From Taeniopygia guttata (lineage: Eukaryota; Chordata; Aves; Passeriformes; Estrildidae), in assembly GCF_048771995.1 (NCBI RefSeq), contig NC_133036.1, positions 18,197,001-18,261,000 of the forward strand: a stretch of DNA of 64,000 nt, written 5' to 3'. Each line of letters begins with the position of its first letter. Positions within the stretch are counted from its first letter, which is position 1. The notes under the pieces were generated by a model that did not search any database, had not been told where the DNA came from, and saw only the letters and a program-made list of their open reading frames with translations. The translations under genes and the position numbers were made by a program. Of the stretch, positions 1-11,287 are shown one piece after another.

Positions 1-669
1 TAAGCTCTGCCCCTTTCCTGTGGCTCTGTATGCCTCATTTTAGATGTAGTGTGTGTGTTTCTTTGCCTGTGAGAAGTGGGATTCTGCCTTGTAGGAGTCA
101 TAAGTGACTTCTGGTTCCCATCTCATCATGTGCACCAGCTCTGTGCTGTGCTGCTGGCACTGTGTTTTAAACTGTGTTTTACATTCTCTCCTGATCAAAT
201 TGCATGATTGAGGACCTGCAAAAGAGCTGCTGTGCTAAGGTGGGAACTTCAGTGCCTCTGTTCCGGCAGGACTGGCAAACCTCTCTGCAACTGCAAGCTG
301 CCCCTGTTGTGTGATTGTTTCCAGTTCTTAATGTCTTTTCCAAAAATAACATTTGGGCCCTTGCTGAAAAAGTTACTGCTTTTACTGGCACAACAATTAC
401 TAGCCAGTTGTAAAAACTTCAGTTGCACACAGTGTCCAACCTGAGACTGTGCTGGAGAGTTTGCTGGTTTGATATATTCGTGTATACCTTGTACTCTTAG
501 TCCTTTTGTTTGTTTTTGCATCCTGATAAGATTTTCATGGAGCTTAGTGGAAAGTTGGTGGTTTTACTCCTAGCATGAGCCCCTTGGCAGTGCTTTTCTA
601 CATTAGTGTCAGGGAGGTGGGACAAACTGTTACTTCTGTTCCATGTTGTCTCTCTGGTTCTGTTCCCAG
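1..669 (+). other. LRP3: LRP3 intron (partial, upstream of penultimate exon)
   Basis: No exon could be recognised in this stretch. It ends in a good polypyrimidine tract and CAG acceptor at 668-669, so it is read as the 3' part of an LRP3 intron. The upstream exons for the CUB domains, LDLa modules and membrane segment must lie to the left of the window. Confidence 0.7.
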
Positions 670-802
670 AGCATTTGAGACTCAGATGACGCGGCTGGAG
701 GCAGAGTTTGTGCGGCGGGAAGCTCCACCTTCCTACGGGCAGCTGATTGCACAAGGACTTATTCCCCCAGTCGAGGACTTCCCTGTCTACAACGCATCAC
801 AA
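670..802 (+). CDS. LRP3: LRP3 penultimate coding exon (cytoplasmic juxtamembrane part)
   Basis: LRP3 is a type I membrane receptor of the LDL receptor-related family, thought to act in endocytic ligand uptake. This exon starts after an AG at 668-669; its first base completes a codon begun upstream. It reads AFETQMTRLEAEF, then REAPPSYGQLIAQG, then PPVEDFPVYNASQ, and stops at a GTATGC donor (803-808) in phase 0. The block is nearly identical to the membrane-proximal cytoplasmic region of vertebrate LRP3. LRP12 shares the PPSYGQLIAQGLIPPVEDFPV core but differs around it. The PPSY tetrapeptide fits a PPxY motif, a known docking site for WW-domain E3 ligases. The 5' part of the gene is outside the window. 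Confidence 0.93.
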
Positions 803-1735
803 GTATGCAGACGTTTATGTGCCAATAAATATTTCAGCAGCCAAACTACTATAAATTAGATAAAGTCAATCTGGAACTGTATTTCAGTGGCTGTGCTAAT
901 TATGCGAAAATAATAATGTGTATGTGTTACATGGAGCTGAAGAGCCACAGTTGCTGCAGTAGTAGTTTTGAACACATTTAATGTAGTTGTTGGGGAGCAG
1001 CAGTGAGATAAACACTTTTGCTGTACATCAAGACGGAATGAATAGTGACAGAGAGAAAGGTCACAAAGAAAATAGAAGAAAAGGGTTTTTCAAGCTGAAA
1101 CTGTAAATGCACCTGAAATGATAAGAAAATAAAATCTCTAGCAGGATTTTTGGAAAATTCTTAATTTTCAAAAATGATTGTTTTTCATTTACAGGCAAAT
1201 TACACTGGCAAGCCATTAAGTCATTCTGTTTCATTGCTGAGTACTCAGAAAACTCCTGCACCCTGTCAGAAATATCCATCTGAAATACAATTCCTAATGT
1301 GATAAAGCACTTGTAGTTTGTTACTCTAGTGGAAAATTAATTTCTGGGCAGAAAAGCAGAGCTGAAACTCATAAAGGAAACACTGTAAGGAACAGAAGTT
1401 GTGGCTGCCCTTCCCTGGCAATGTTCAGGGCCAGGTTGGATGAGGCATTGACCAGCCTGGTCTAGTGGGAGGTGTTCACAGCAGGGAACTTGGAATGAGA
1501 TGATCTTTAAGGTCCCTTGCAAGCCAACCATTCTATGAATATATGAGAGTCTTCTGGTACAGGCAGAGCTGTCTTTGGTGTTCTCAAATGGTTTGTTAGG
1601 AAATACACATTTAAGAAGAAAGCACAGGGATCAAGTGTGAGTATTGTGGCAAAGCGGAGATATCCGTGGGGAGAAGAGGGTTGACAAGCCTTTGGAGCGT
1701 GTGTGAAATGCAGTTTTGCTGGCTGTGTGTTGCAG
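803..1735 (+). other. LRP3: LRP3 last intron
   Basis: This intron of 933 bp has a GTATGC donor at 803 and a TTGCAG acceptor ending at 1735. It is ordinary AT-rich intron sequence apart from a CR1 3' fragment near 1404-1538. No further exon was seen. Confidence 0.9.
1404..1538 (+). mobile_element. CR1 LINE 3' fragment
   Basis: The sequence has the typical 3' end of an avian CR1 retroposon. It contains GTTCAGGGCCAGGTTGGATG, then CAGCCTGGTCTAGTGGGAGG, then GATGATCTTTAAGGTCCCTT, and ends in CATTCTATGA. It is 5'-truncated, as most CR1 copies are, and lies inside the last LRP3 intron in the sense direction. The subfamily cannot be told by eye. Confidence 0.85.
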
Positions 1736-2530
1736 GTTTCTGTGCTGCAGAACATCCGGACAGCCATGCGGAGGCAGATGCGGCGCCACGCGGCGCGGCG
1801 CGGCTCCTCGCGGCGCCGCTTGGGCAGGCTCTGGGGCAGGCTCTTCCACAGACCCCGGGGGAGAGGGCAGATCCCCCTGCTGCCTCCTGCCCGCGCCTCA
1901 CAGACCACCCTGGGCGATGGAATCATCGGCACCGCTCGGAGCCGCCCCCCTTCCCCAGAAGGACCGAGCTCCGAGGCACACGGCCCAGCCAGGGGCCCAC
2001 AAGAAGCTGGGTGTAGCAGCTTGCAGCCAGAGACTGACACGACAGAGCCATCGCCTTCCAACATCTTCCAGCAGAACACTTGCACAGCAGCACATGCAGA
2101 GCCTGAGGCTGGACACACCGATAAATCCTTAAGTGCTGACTCTGACACGGAGCTTAAGCAGCCCAGTAAAGCAGATACAGGAAAGGCTTTCAGAGATCCT
2201 TTATCTGAAAGTGTTACAGAAACGATCCATGGAGGGTCAGTATCCAGGAGGACTGTCCCAGAGGACAGTAGTTTAAGTGGAAGTCATCCACTGAGTGAAG
2301 ATCCATGTAGATTACCCTTAAAAAAGTGGGAGTCTGGTTATCCAGACAGCCCTATGAATGTTCATATCCAAGTGAATGGACAAAACCAATGTTGCCCTAA
2401 CTCATACCAGGAGGAGCCTTTGGGTGTTCATGCAGCTTGTTGCCATTCTGTGGAAGTGCCAATGTTACAGTCATCTACTTCCCTCTCTGAAAATAATACC
2501 AGTGATGATGAATCTTTACTTGTTTGCTAA
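1736..2530 (+). CDS. LRP3: LRP3 terminal coding exon (C-terminal cytoplasmic tail)
   Basis: The exon begins after TTGCAG at 1730-1735 in phase 0 and encodes 264 residues to a TAA at 2528-2530. It opens with VSVLQNIRTAMRRQMRRHAA and a very basic block (RRRLGRLWGRLFHRPRGRG) followed by QIPLLPPAR, all typical of LRP3. The middle is Ser/Pro/Glu-rich, low in recognisable structure and probably disordered. The last residues are SDDESLLVC, matching the SDDE(A/S)LLVC end of LRP3 orthologues. DDESLL fits the acidic dileucine sorting pattern [DE]xxxL[LI], which recruits clathrin adaptors in other receptors. The start of the exon is GC-rich and the last 400 bp are clearly AT-richer. LRP12, the closest paralogue, has a longer and different tail, so LRP3 is the better call. 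Confidence 0.95.
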   Translation, partial: VSVLQNIRTAMRRQMRRHAARRGSSRRRLGRLWGRLFHRPRGRGQIPLLPPARASQTTLGDGIIGTARSRPPSPEGPSSEAHGPARGPQEAGCSSLQPETDTTEPSPSNIFQQNTCTAAHAEPEAGHTDKSLSADSDTELKQPSKADTGKAFRDPLSESVTETIHGGSVSRRTVPEDSSLSGSHPLSEDPCRLPLKKWESGYPDSPMNVHIQVNGQNQCCPNSYQEEPLGVHAACCHSVEVPMLQSSTSLSENNTSDDESLLVC

Positions 2531-3369
2531 TAAAATTTTTTGTTTTGTCCATGTAAATTTTGTAGCTTCATTGTTTTTGTGGCAGTGCACTTCGATGATA
2601 GGTGGTATGTCTGTGCTCCCAACTTGCTCTCTAAAAATGAGTGTGTTTTAATGCCACTGTGAGTGCAGTACAAGGCTAAATGGGACAAGTGTATGTCACC
2701 ATTGTTATTCCTGAAACTGCAGTGGGGCAGAAGTAGGCCAGTATGTGGTGTTAGGAGTAGAACAGGAATGTGTCACTGCAGTTCAGAGGCATCTCCATTC
2801 TCTGGTATTTCTTTTGTGCTTTTACTCACTTTGCTGTCAGTGTTTCTTTGCCTTTCAGTGGTCTTACTGAACTAGAGAACTTAATGAAACATGCTTAGGC
2901 GGAATTAAAATCCCTTATAGCTTCCTCTTTTGTAGAAACTGCTCACTTCTTTTGCTCCCTTCAGAAATGTTTTGATGGCCATATGTACCTTAAAGCATCC
3001 ACTAAGTCCAAAATTTCTGTATGGAATCCCCAGAATGAAACCAGGTGTCTTAGCTACTAAAGCTTAGTACTGAGAGTGTGGGAGTGTTCAGTATAAGTGG
3101 AGTGCACTGAGTTTTAATTGCAGCAATATTTCTTTTTGCTTTGTCATATGTTGCATTTTCTTCATGATGATGTTGGGAGTGTTGCAGAATTGTTTCTTCC
3201 TTCTCTACCCTGTGTCCTCTCCTGCTTGTGTTTCCAGGGACTGTTTGAGTATGCTGGTACCACTGTGAGTGTGCCTGAAGGACACTGAGGCTTTACAGCT
3301 CCTTGGAGCTGTGCTGGGAAGCACTGAGCACTTGGTCAGGATCAGACTTCTGGATTTTTTTAAAATAAA
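2531..3369 (+). other. LRP3: probable LRP3 3' UTR
   Basis: AATAAA hexamers follow the stop at 2529-2534 (overlapping the stop codon) and 3364-3369, with further ones downstream such as 4644-4649. Which is used cannot be decided from sequence alone. The second, about 830 nt after the stop, is taken here as a plausible end. No other gene signal was seen. Confidence 0.4.
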
Positions 3370-4875
3370 ATCTGTCTCACATGTTTGCTTTTAAATCTGC
3401 TACCTAAGTGCAGATGTATAAACCAGTGGTTTTTATTTATCTTTTATTTTTACAGAGCGTTATTTTGTTTTTTTATTTTTGGTTTTTTTTTTCTATGAAG
3501 AACTGAAATACATCAGTGCCATTTTTAAAGCTGACCCTGTGTAGATTGTACACACTTAAATGTAAAGTGGTGCATTTTTGGTTTTTAGAGTGTAATTGAA
3601 AGTAAGCAAGTTATTTACCTGTAAGAAGGAGTCCCTGCAGAATGACAGAACTCTGCTGTGTGATGGCTTGGTCCTGTTGTGATGGCTGGGGTTGTGCCCA
3701 GGCTCTCCCTACTCTAACAAGAGCTCTGCTTCAATTCCCCCGTGACCAGTGACACACAAAAATGCTTTATAAATGCATCAACCAGGAAGTTGATGCTGTT
3801 GCTCTGTAAACATCCAAGTGCTCCAAAATCTTCTTGTTGTAGGAATTCAAGTTGTCCAGAGTTATTAAATGAACTTCTGAAATTTGGCATCTGTGGGCCT
3901 GAGTTCTGCTGCTCACTGGACTTTCCTGGCTGTATAGGCAAACAGACTTCTGCAGTGAGCAGTTTACACGGAAGTGTCAAAGATTTTTTCCTTTAAATGG
4001 GCTATATTTTGCCCTGGATCTTTCATTAGGACTCTCTCTGGGGGAGTGCCTTGAAAAAAACAAGGAATAGGACTTTGGCCTACTAAAATGTAATACGGAA
4101 AGATTAAATAGAAGTGATTTCTTTTTTCCTCTTCTATTGCAAATTGGTTTCATACTGTGCATTCCAGAGTTAGAAGATTCAAATTCTTAAGGGCATTAAT
4201 ACCAGGAAGGGCTTGTGGCAAAATGCATAACAAGAGTTGTAGTTGCATTAAATAAATACTTCTCAGTAATTTTTTTCCAGGTTCTTCTGTGATCAGAACT
4301 CATTTCATGAAAGAAAATGTAGTTTTGAAAGAGATTTTGCTTTCCTAGCATTTGTAAACATTTTGGGTACATTCATTCCACTTTTGCAAGGCCATATACT
4401 GTAGTCATTGCACTGCTAGAGTAGTAGTTGTTTCCATCAAAGGCTACAAGTCTTAGTGTCTTTATTTTTTCTTTTCTTTTTTTTTTTTTCTTTTTTTTTT
4501 TTTTTGGTTGTTGTCTGAGGGTAATTTTATATGTAAGGTAGTTTAGTATAGTTAGGATAAAAATTAAAAGTTTATATTGTGTAGATATGAAGGACCTTAG
4601 AAATACGTGTGTATTTATTTCTGTTACAGAAAAATATTTCTATAATAAAATAATGCTGATCATGCCATGCCTTAAACCATCACCATCATAAGGCTCATAA
4701 AATTGAAATATGTACTTCAGAGTACTGCTGGATTTTAGGAGCAACCTTGAACAGCTAAGATGTGTAACTTCACATTATTTCATACATGTATCATACATAT
4801 TTTGTGTATTGATTAATTTGGTAACTCAGTGGAAATTTTACTGAGATTTTACTTTTTAAAACTTAAAAAAAAAGT

Positions 4876-5084
4876 CCAAAGGAGACATAATTACTAGTAT
4901 TTTAAAGCCCACTGAACAAAAAGCCTTGAAACAGCTGACACTGTCAGCATGTTGAGAGTACTGTGATACTTGCTACAGAAAGGCAAGCTGTTTCCAACAG
5001 AAAGGAGTTTAAATAAAGCTTGAACAGCAATGCAATACCATATAAGCCTATATATTATGTGTTATTATATTTATGTAGCATAAA
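4876..5084 (+). repeat. left arm of 209-bp inverted repeat
   Basis: This segment reappears in reverse complement at 8007-8215 with equal length and only three mismatches (98.6 % identity), by direct base-by-base comparison. It starts CCAAAGGAGACATAATTAC and ends TTATGTAGCATAAA. No coding potential was seen, and no clear target-site duplication flanks the pair. Confidence 0.95.
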
Positions 5085-7351
5085 GGGGAATAAAGGGAGC
5101 ATAAAGGGGAAGAGTGATTCCCTTAATATTTTCTCTACTGCTGCTAAAGCTGGGAATATTTCTGTTAAAAATTCTGGTACCTGTCAGCTTGTGTATTACT
5201 CTGCAACATCCCTTAAGCACACTTGTTCTCTATTTCAGTTCTCTGCTTTTTGGCTTTTTTGTTAGTTTTTAATTTGGGTTGTAGATATTACTTTAGTTAC
5301 AACATTTTACCACAGTGTGTGCAGGCATATGATTCAGGTGTGGCATCATGTTTGTCAGTGTCTACTGCTGCTTCCTGGACTGAGCAAGATACTAAGCAAG
5401 AAAGATGCTGGGCATCATTGTGCTTTGCCTTGCTTTGGACCTCTTCATTTTTAATAACATTTGACGTGCCCAGAGCCAGTGGGTTTTTGAGTGTCACTCT
5501 TAACACCTAAACTTGAGGATTCCTAAACTCTACACCCACAATCTTAGTTTGACTCAGACTCTTACGTGTCAACCCATGACTCCATGTGTAGACATGAATT
5601 TGCTGGGGGAGGGCATAGTTTGGCTTGGTTTGGTTTTGTTTTTCTGGGTTTTTTTTATCGTCTGCTTTTTCTGTAGCTGAAGCTGGTCGAAGGGATATCA
5701 CTTTTTAAATAATGCATGTGACATCTTGGTTGTAGGAAATTCACTGTTGTACACAGCTGCCTTTGGTATGTATGTATGCATACATCCCAACTTAAAACCA
5801 AAAGAAGCCCTGAAGTGTACTGGACTATTAGGGTGCATAAAAAAACTATTTCTGAAGCACAGCCTCTCCTTTTCTGAGGCCAATGCTTGTTTTGCTGATG
5901 CTTCTCTTTCCCCATATCTTTGAGCTACTGGTGGCTCTGTCCTGCTTTTTTTCAGAAGGAGGTGAAGGCTGAGTTATTTTGTGTTGACTGTGTTTTGCAG
6001 ACTTGGAAGTCTTTGTCTGTACTGAAGAGAATTGGACGGACTTCATGATGATCCCAGATTTATCTGTAGCCATGAAGGAGGGAAGGACCCAGCCTAGCAG
6101 GACTTTGCTTTGTTTTGGTTTTGTTTTGCCATGAAATGCTCATTCAGCTACACTGGCAGAAGCATTAATGGTTCAAGCCATACCATCATACCCTGATGTG
6201 AGGCTGAAATGAGAATAACCCATGAGATGGAAGCAGAGTCGTAAATGGTACCTGAGTGTTAGCAGGTATTTTGACAGCCTGTGCAGTACAATAGATAGGA
6301 CTTAAACAAACCAAGGGGCACACACTTGAGAAGCCTGGAGGGAATTTGGTACTTTTCAATCAGACCTTTCTCTGAGAGGAAAAACTGATTTTGCTTATTA
6401 AAGATTTTTGGATTTGGTTAGAAGTTGAGTTTTAGTCTCCCAGGCAAGTGCTAGGGTTTAAATCCAGTACAAATAGCTGAAGCTGAGCCTTGCAGGCAGC
6501 ACACCTCGTGTCCTGTCCTTTGTCAGTCTGTCACCCCAGCAAACAGCCCAGTGAGCTCTTCTTCTCTCTTCAGATGCTGCTGGCTCTTGTGTTCGTGGCT
6601 GCAGGGGTTAAATGGTTACTGAGGCTGAGGTGAGGCTGAGGTTTACATTTTATTCCCTTTCATTCTATGTGTTCCCTGCTTTATGATGCCCTCTGGATCT
6701 CCCTCCTTTCTATCCCTGTGTCTTACTGTAGGACTTTAAGGCAAATTTGGTTTTGGCCTCTCAGCATCTTCTTACTCACTTTCTAATCTTGGATTTTCCT
6801 TTTCCATTTTCCAAGTGCAGAAGTTTCTCACTGGAGGTAGAGCACTGGTGAGAGGTGTCAAGGACCAAAGACAGGAGGTTTGAAATCCAGAGTTTGGTTT
6901 GCCTGTACTCACAGCTGGAAGTGGAGACAGCACACAGCTCTCTGAACTTTAAAGCTTTAGGAAAAGACAAATTCTAAGCAAAGTTTACCCTTCATTTTTC
7001 TTTCTCATAGAACTCCTCAGCAGGTGAATAACTGCGGCAATTTCAGATTTGTTTCTTGGTACAAAGGGGCTGGAAACCAAATTATTTTTTTCCAATGTTT
7101 AACAGTAAGTGAAACATGAGAAACACCTAGAACAAAGGCCTCCAAATATGAAGTGTGGGACAGCATGCCTGTTGGAGGCTGGTTGGTTGTTCATTTGCTG
7201 CCTTTCCTTTGAAGATGAGTTATTTTGTTTAACTTCAGCTCTTCAGCACGTTTCTGTCACAGCATGAGGTTGTTTGGAGCTGGGCAGTGGCAGTGGCTCT
7301 GTCCTGGGTCCCCCAGCCCACCACAGCACCTCTCCAGCAAAGGTGCCTCCC

Positions 7352-7416
7352 CTGGGGCCACTGTCCTGTCCTGGGGCCACTGTCCTGTCCTGGGGCCACT
7401 GTCCTGTCCTGGGGCT
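7352..7416. repeat. 19-bp minisatellite, about 3.4 copies
   Basis: The unit CTGGGGCCACTGTCCTGTC is repeated head to tail at 7352, 7371 and 7390, with a partial fourth copy from 7409. The copies are identical over the full units. Confidence 0.9.
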
Positions 7417-7614
7417 GGCAGCTCATCAGGGTTTGTGCTGTCAGGGCTGATGGGCTGGGGCTAGTGAACCTTGTCTGCATGTTTCTGGTACGTGTTTTGT
7501 AAAGATGCTCCCAGGTCAGGTGTGTTATTTAATGCTCAGGGACTCGTCTGTCCTTCAGCTCTGAACTCAAACAGCGAGGTTCAATCCCCATGTGGGCCTG
7601 TTTCTTCAAAGGTG

Positions 7615-7656
7615 TTCCTGGTGGGTCCCAACTCAGAATATTCTGTGATTCTGTGA
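7615..7656 (+). mobile_element. possible CR1 3'-tail relic
   Basis: A short stretch ends in ATTCTGTGATTCTGTGAG after GGTGGGTCCCAACTCAGAAT, which resembles the terminal octamer repeats of CR1. It is too short to identify a subfamily. Confidence 0.45.
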
Positions 7657-8006
7657 GTCTCATCCCTTGATCCTCCTGAGATCAAACTTTTCTGGTTTAT
7701 GTACTAATGTGAATGGAAGTCAACAAATTCCTTTATCAAGTTTTTGAAGACGCTTGACGGTGGCCAAGCCAGCAGAAGTAGCTCTGCCTCATTCTCCCTG
7801 TGCTACCCAACAGCTCCTGGAATTTTATCTTCTCCACTTCTGTCTTGCAAAGCATGTAGCACACTGATGACATATCTATTGCCACTGTTTTCAATCCTGT
7901 GATAAATCAGGTAAGAATAATCCAATCCATTTTTTACTGACTTTACCTTAGGCTGACTTACAGGTGATTTTCCCCAGAGTATTTTCTGCATTACAGCCCC
8001 TAGTAT

Positions 8007-8215
8007 TTTATGCTACATAAATATAATAAAACATAATATATAGGCTTATATAGTATTGCATTGCTGTTCAAGCTTTATTTAAACTCCTTTCTGTTGGAAA
8101 CAGCTTGCCTTTCTGTAGCAAGTATCACAGTACTCTCACCATGCTGACAGTGTCAGCTGTTTCAAGGCTTTTTGTTCAGTGGGCTTTAAAATACTAGTAA
8201 TTATGTCTCCTTTGG
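8007..8215 (-). repeat. right arm of 209-bp inverted repeat
   Basis: This is the reverse complement of 4876-5084 with three substitutions and no indels. The arms are separated by 2922 bp of non-repeated sequence. See the finding on this pair. Confidence 0.95.
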
Positions 8216-9808
8216 GGCTAGCTGCTTTGTCTTTAGGAAATATCTCTCTTATATGGATTGAGTGTGCTGCTAAATTTCATTTAGCATATGAATTTCTATT
8301 TCTAATTCTGTACATTGATTTCTATGGTTAGAAATTCTATACATTAGGCACTAACCTTTGCAAAGCCTTTAATGTGTGTGATGCTGGGAGCAGAGATGAA
8401 GCTGTTCCTAAAAATGAAACACCGTGGAACACTTTTTGGGGATTTTGAGGTCTAGTAAATCATCCTGTTCTAAATTAAGCCTCCTGATTTAAGGCCAAGT
8501 GTTGTTACTTCTAAAGCATGTCAGTATAACCAGGGAAAACTTGAGCCAAACTCAATTAACAATTTGTTGAGGGATTTGTTCTTTCATTTTGCTTTTGATT
8601 TCCTCATATAACAGCCAAGAAAAGCCTTGGTAGCTGTTGCAGCATTAGTGCTTTACTATTATTACTACTTTTCTCATTACCATACAGACTTGTCTCAAGA
8701 GCTGCAGTTTCCTTGCTGGCTGATTTCCATACCTTAATTGTTTAAACAAACAAAAATAAAGCCATGCCAAAACTTAGCAGTTCTGAAAGCAATCAGTATT
8801 TCTGATGCTGTAATACATTGAGTTTTCCCATGAGCTAGTAAAGGTATTGAAAGAATTAATCTGTTGGAAGTTATACCTCAGAAAGTGGATTTTGAGCTAT
8901 GGAAAAGGAGACTTAAGCATGAGAGCCTCTGACATTAGTCAAAGGTTCAGGTGCTGCTTAGCCACAGGGACGTCTGCTCTGAATATTTTTTATAAAGCAA
9001 GCTGAATATTTATGATTTCCATTATCAAACTATATATTCATTCTATTATTTAAAATGTGGACTCTTTCTTTACATGTGTGCATATATACACACAAAACCA
9101 CACCTTTTTTCCTAGCTAAATATGTATTTTAATCTCTTACAGTTTACAGCTTTATACAAAAAGAATGTAAGCTGTGTTTCTTTCAGTATCTATCATCTGA
9201 AAGATGGAGATTAATAGAATTTTAATATATAGATATTATTATTATACTACAAAAGTATTTCTGAATAATTAACTGAGATAATGAATCCATAATTTTTGTG
9301 CCAGGGCCATGGAAAGATACTTTAAAAATTACATTCAGATGGCTGTTACCAAGGCTACTGAATGTGATAGGTTTTAGTTTCAAATACTGTGAAAGAATAG
9401 TAGCTCAGAGCTGTTCTCATATTTTGCATTTTCAGAAGATTCCCTGGTGTGAAAGTGGCCATATTGCTACAGCAGCAAATCTCTATATATTAATTAAGTG
9501 TATGGACGAGATTGGTTTTTTTTCCTAGTGATGCACGAGGTAAAAAAGGAGCATCTGATGTGTGAGTGGTTATGGCTGGTTACTTGGTTGAGCACAGCTG
9601 AAAAGGGGAACTGGTCTCTGGAGCAATGTGACACCACCTGACACGTCAAGAGACAGGAGGAGCATCAGGGTCCTTTCCTGAGCTGCACTGTGAGCCTGCT
9701 GCAAACCTCCCGTGTCTGCATCCTCCCAGCTGAGCCCCATGCAGGAGTCCTGGCTGCTGCAGGAACCCCTGCACCTCTGCAGCACTGCTTCAGAACTGAG
9801 CCACCCGA

Positions 9809-10535
9809 GATTCAGACCGCTAGAAATGAGATTTAGATCTCTACAAAACCGAGAGACTTGAGATTTAGATCACTGCAAAACTGAGACACTTGAGATTTAG
9901 ATCTCTACAAAACTGAGACACTTGATATTTAGATCACTAGAAAACTGAGACACTTGAAATTTAGATCACTAGAAATGAGATTTATATCTCTACAAAACTG
10001 AGACACTTGAGATTTAGATCACTGCAAAACTGAGACACTTGAGATTTAGATTTCTACAAAACTGAGACATTTGAAATTTAGATCACTAGAAATGAGATTT
10101 AGACCTCTACAAAACTGAGACACTTAAGATTTAGATCACTGCAAAACTGAGACACTTGAGATTTAGATCTCTAGAAAACTGAGACACTTGAAATTTAGAT
10201 CACTAAAAATGAGATTTAGATCTCTACAAAACTGAGGCACTTGAGATTTAGATCTCTACAAAACTGAGATACTTGAAATTTAGATCACTAGAAATGAGAT
10301 TTAGATCTCTACAAAACCGAGAGACTTGAGATTTAGATCACCGCAAAACTGAGATACTTGAAATTTAGATCATTGAAAAACTGAGATATTTGAGATTTAA
10401 ATCACTGCAAAACTGAGACACTTGAGATTGAGATCGCTACAAAACTGAGACACTTGATATTTAGATCACTAGAAAACTGAGACACTTGAGATTTAGATCA
10501 CTACAAAGCTGAGATACTAGAGATTTAGATCACTA
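9809..10535. repeat. 32-bp tandem array (about 730 bp)
   Basis: The repeated unit is close to GATTTAGATCACTGCAAAAC followed by TGAGACACTTGA, with a period of 32 bp (for example 9862 to 9894). Variants alternate GATCACT and GATCTCT. Several shortened units of about 16 bp (GAAATGAGATTTAGAT) interrupt the period. The array lies about 0.4 kb beyond the SLC7A10 poly(A) signal candidate, in the tail-to-tail interval. Confidence 0.93.
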
Positions 10536-10965
10536 CTTCTGTATCCTTTTCTCTCTCACAGAATGGTGCTGGAGTGGTTCAGGTGGTTGCTGGTGCTGTG
10601 GCTTTTACTCTGTGGCCCGTGCTCGGTGCAGAGCTGGGCTGGGGATGCTGTGCTCCTCCAGGTATGTGGAGGGGTGATGCTTTGGGGTGTGCCTTCGTGG
10701 GCATTCACCCCACCCAGGGACAGCAAGAGGTCTCCTTGCTTTCTCTTGATTTCAGTACTTGGATTTTGTGTTGAGAACTGCCCTAGTTTTGAAATGCCTA
10801 AATTTGTGTGTCTCTGGTGGACCCTCATGGTGACTAAAATCAGTATTCCAGAGCTGTGTCTGTGCTGCTTTCCCCTGCTGAGCAAGGACACTGCCAGGAA
10901 AAAAAAAAAAACCACAACAAAACAAAACAAAAAAAACCACAACCAGCTCCTTATTTTACAATGTA
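10536..10965. other. spacer between 32-bp array and SLC7A10 3' end
   Basis: This is unique sequence with an A-rich stretch at about 10900-10936. Small ORFs are present on both strands but none resembles a known protein or has an exon signal. Confidence 0.6.
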
Positions 10966-10971
10966 TTTATT
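10966..10971 (-). promoter_or_regulatory. SLC7A10: candidate SLC7A10 poly(A) signal AATAAA
   Basis: TTTATT on the + strand is AATAAA on the - strand, about 190 nt after the SLC7A10 stop codon (11163-11165). A T-rich tract (A-rich on the - strand) covers 10971-11006 just before it. This would give a short 3' UTR. Usage is inferred, not shown. Confidence 0.5.
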
Positions 10972-11162
10972 TTCTTTTTTTTTTTTCCTTTTTTTTTTTT
11001 TTCTTAGGGAATAACTAAAAGCTACAGAGACCATAAAGGATGTAGCTCATTTTATGAGCTTCACTATTGGTGCTCTAAACCAAATTTTTTTTCCAGAAAA
11101 ACTTTTTTCAAAAATCAGCATGTAAACAAGAAGCCACTTCAGCCTCAAAGGCCACGCTGTTG

Positions 11163-11287
11163 TTATTTCCTCAGTGCTGTCTCACTCATCAGCTGCCAGG
11201 AGTGGGCTGAGGGGGCCTCCTCCTCAGCACTTCCACACTGAGGGTACACCACAAAACACAGCTTCTGCCCCCAGCACGTCAGGGACT
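11163..11287 (-). CDS. SLC7A10: SLC7A10 exon 11 (C-terminus)
   Basis: The acceptor is TTGCAG at 11288-11293. The exon reads [17 protein letters not shown] and then an acidic to polar cytosolic tail (GSAEEEAP...SETALRK), with TAA at 11163-11165. LCFVVYPQ is shared with mammalian Asc-1. It encodes residues 462-502. Confidence 0.95.

Larger units (their letters stand above)
3370..9808. other. intergenic DNA between LRP3 and SLC7A10 3' ends
   Basis: Both genes end toward this interval. It is mostly AT-rich unique-looking sequence with no ORF of coding character. It includes a T-rich tract at about 4461-4505, an inverted-repeat pair (4876-5084 and 8007-8215), a short 19-bp tandem repeat (7352-7416) and a possible CR1 tail relic near 7615. 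A longer LRP3 3' UTR reaching into the left part is possible. Confidence 0.7.

Noticed and set aside
670..2530. LRP12 instead of LRP3
   Set aside because: The two share the membrane-proximal core, but the RRRLGRLW...FHRPR block and the SDDESLLVC end fit LRP3. The long LRP12 tail is not present.
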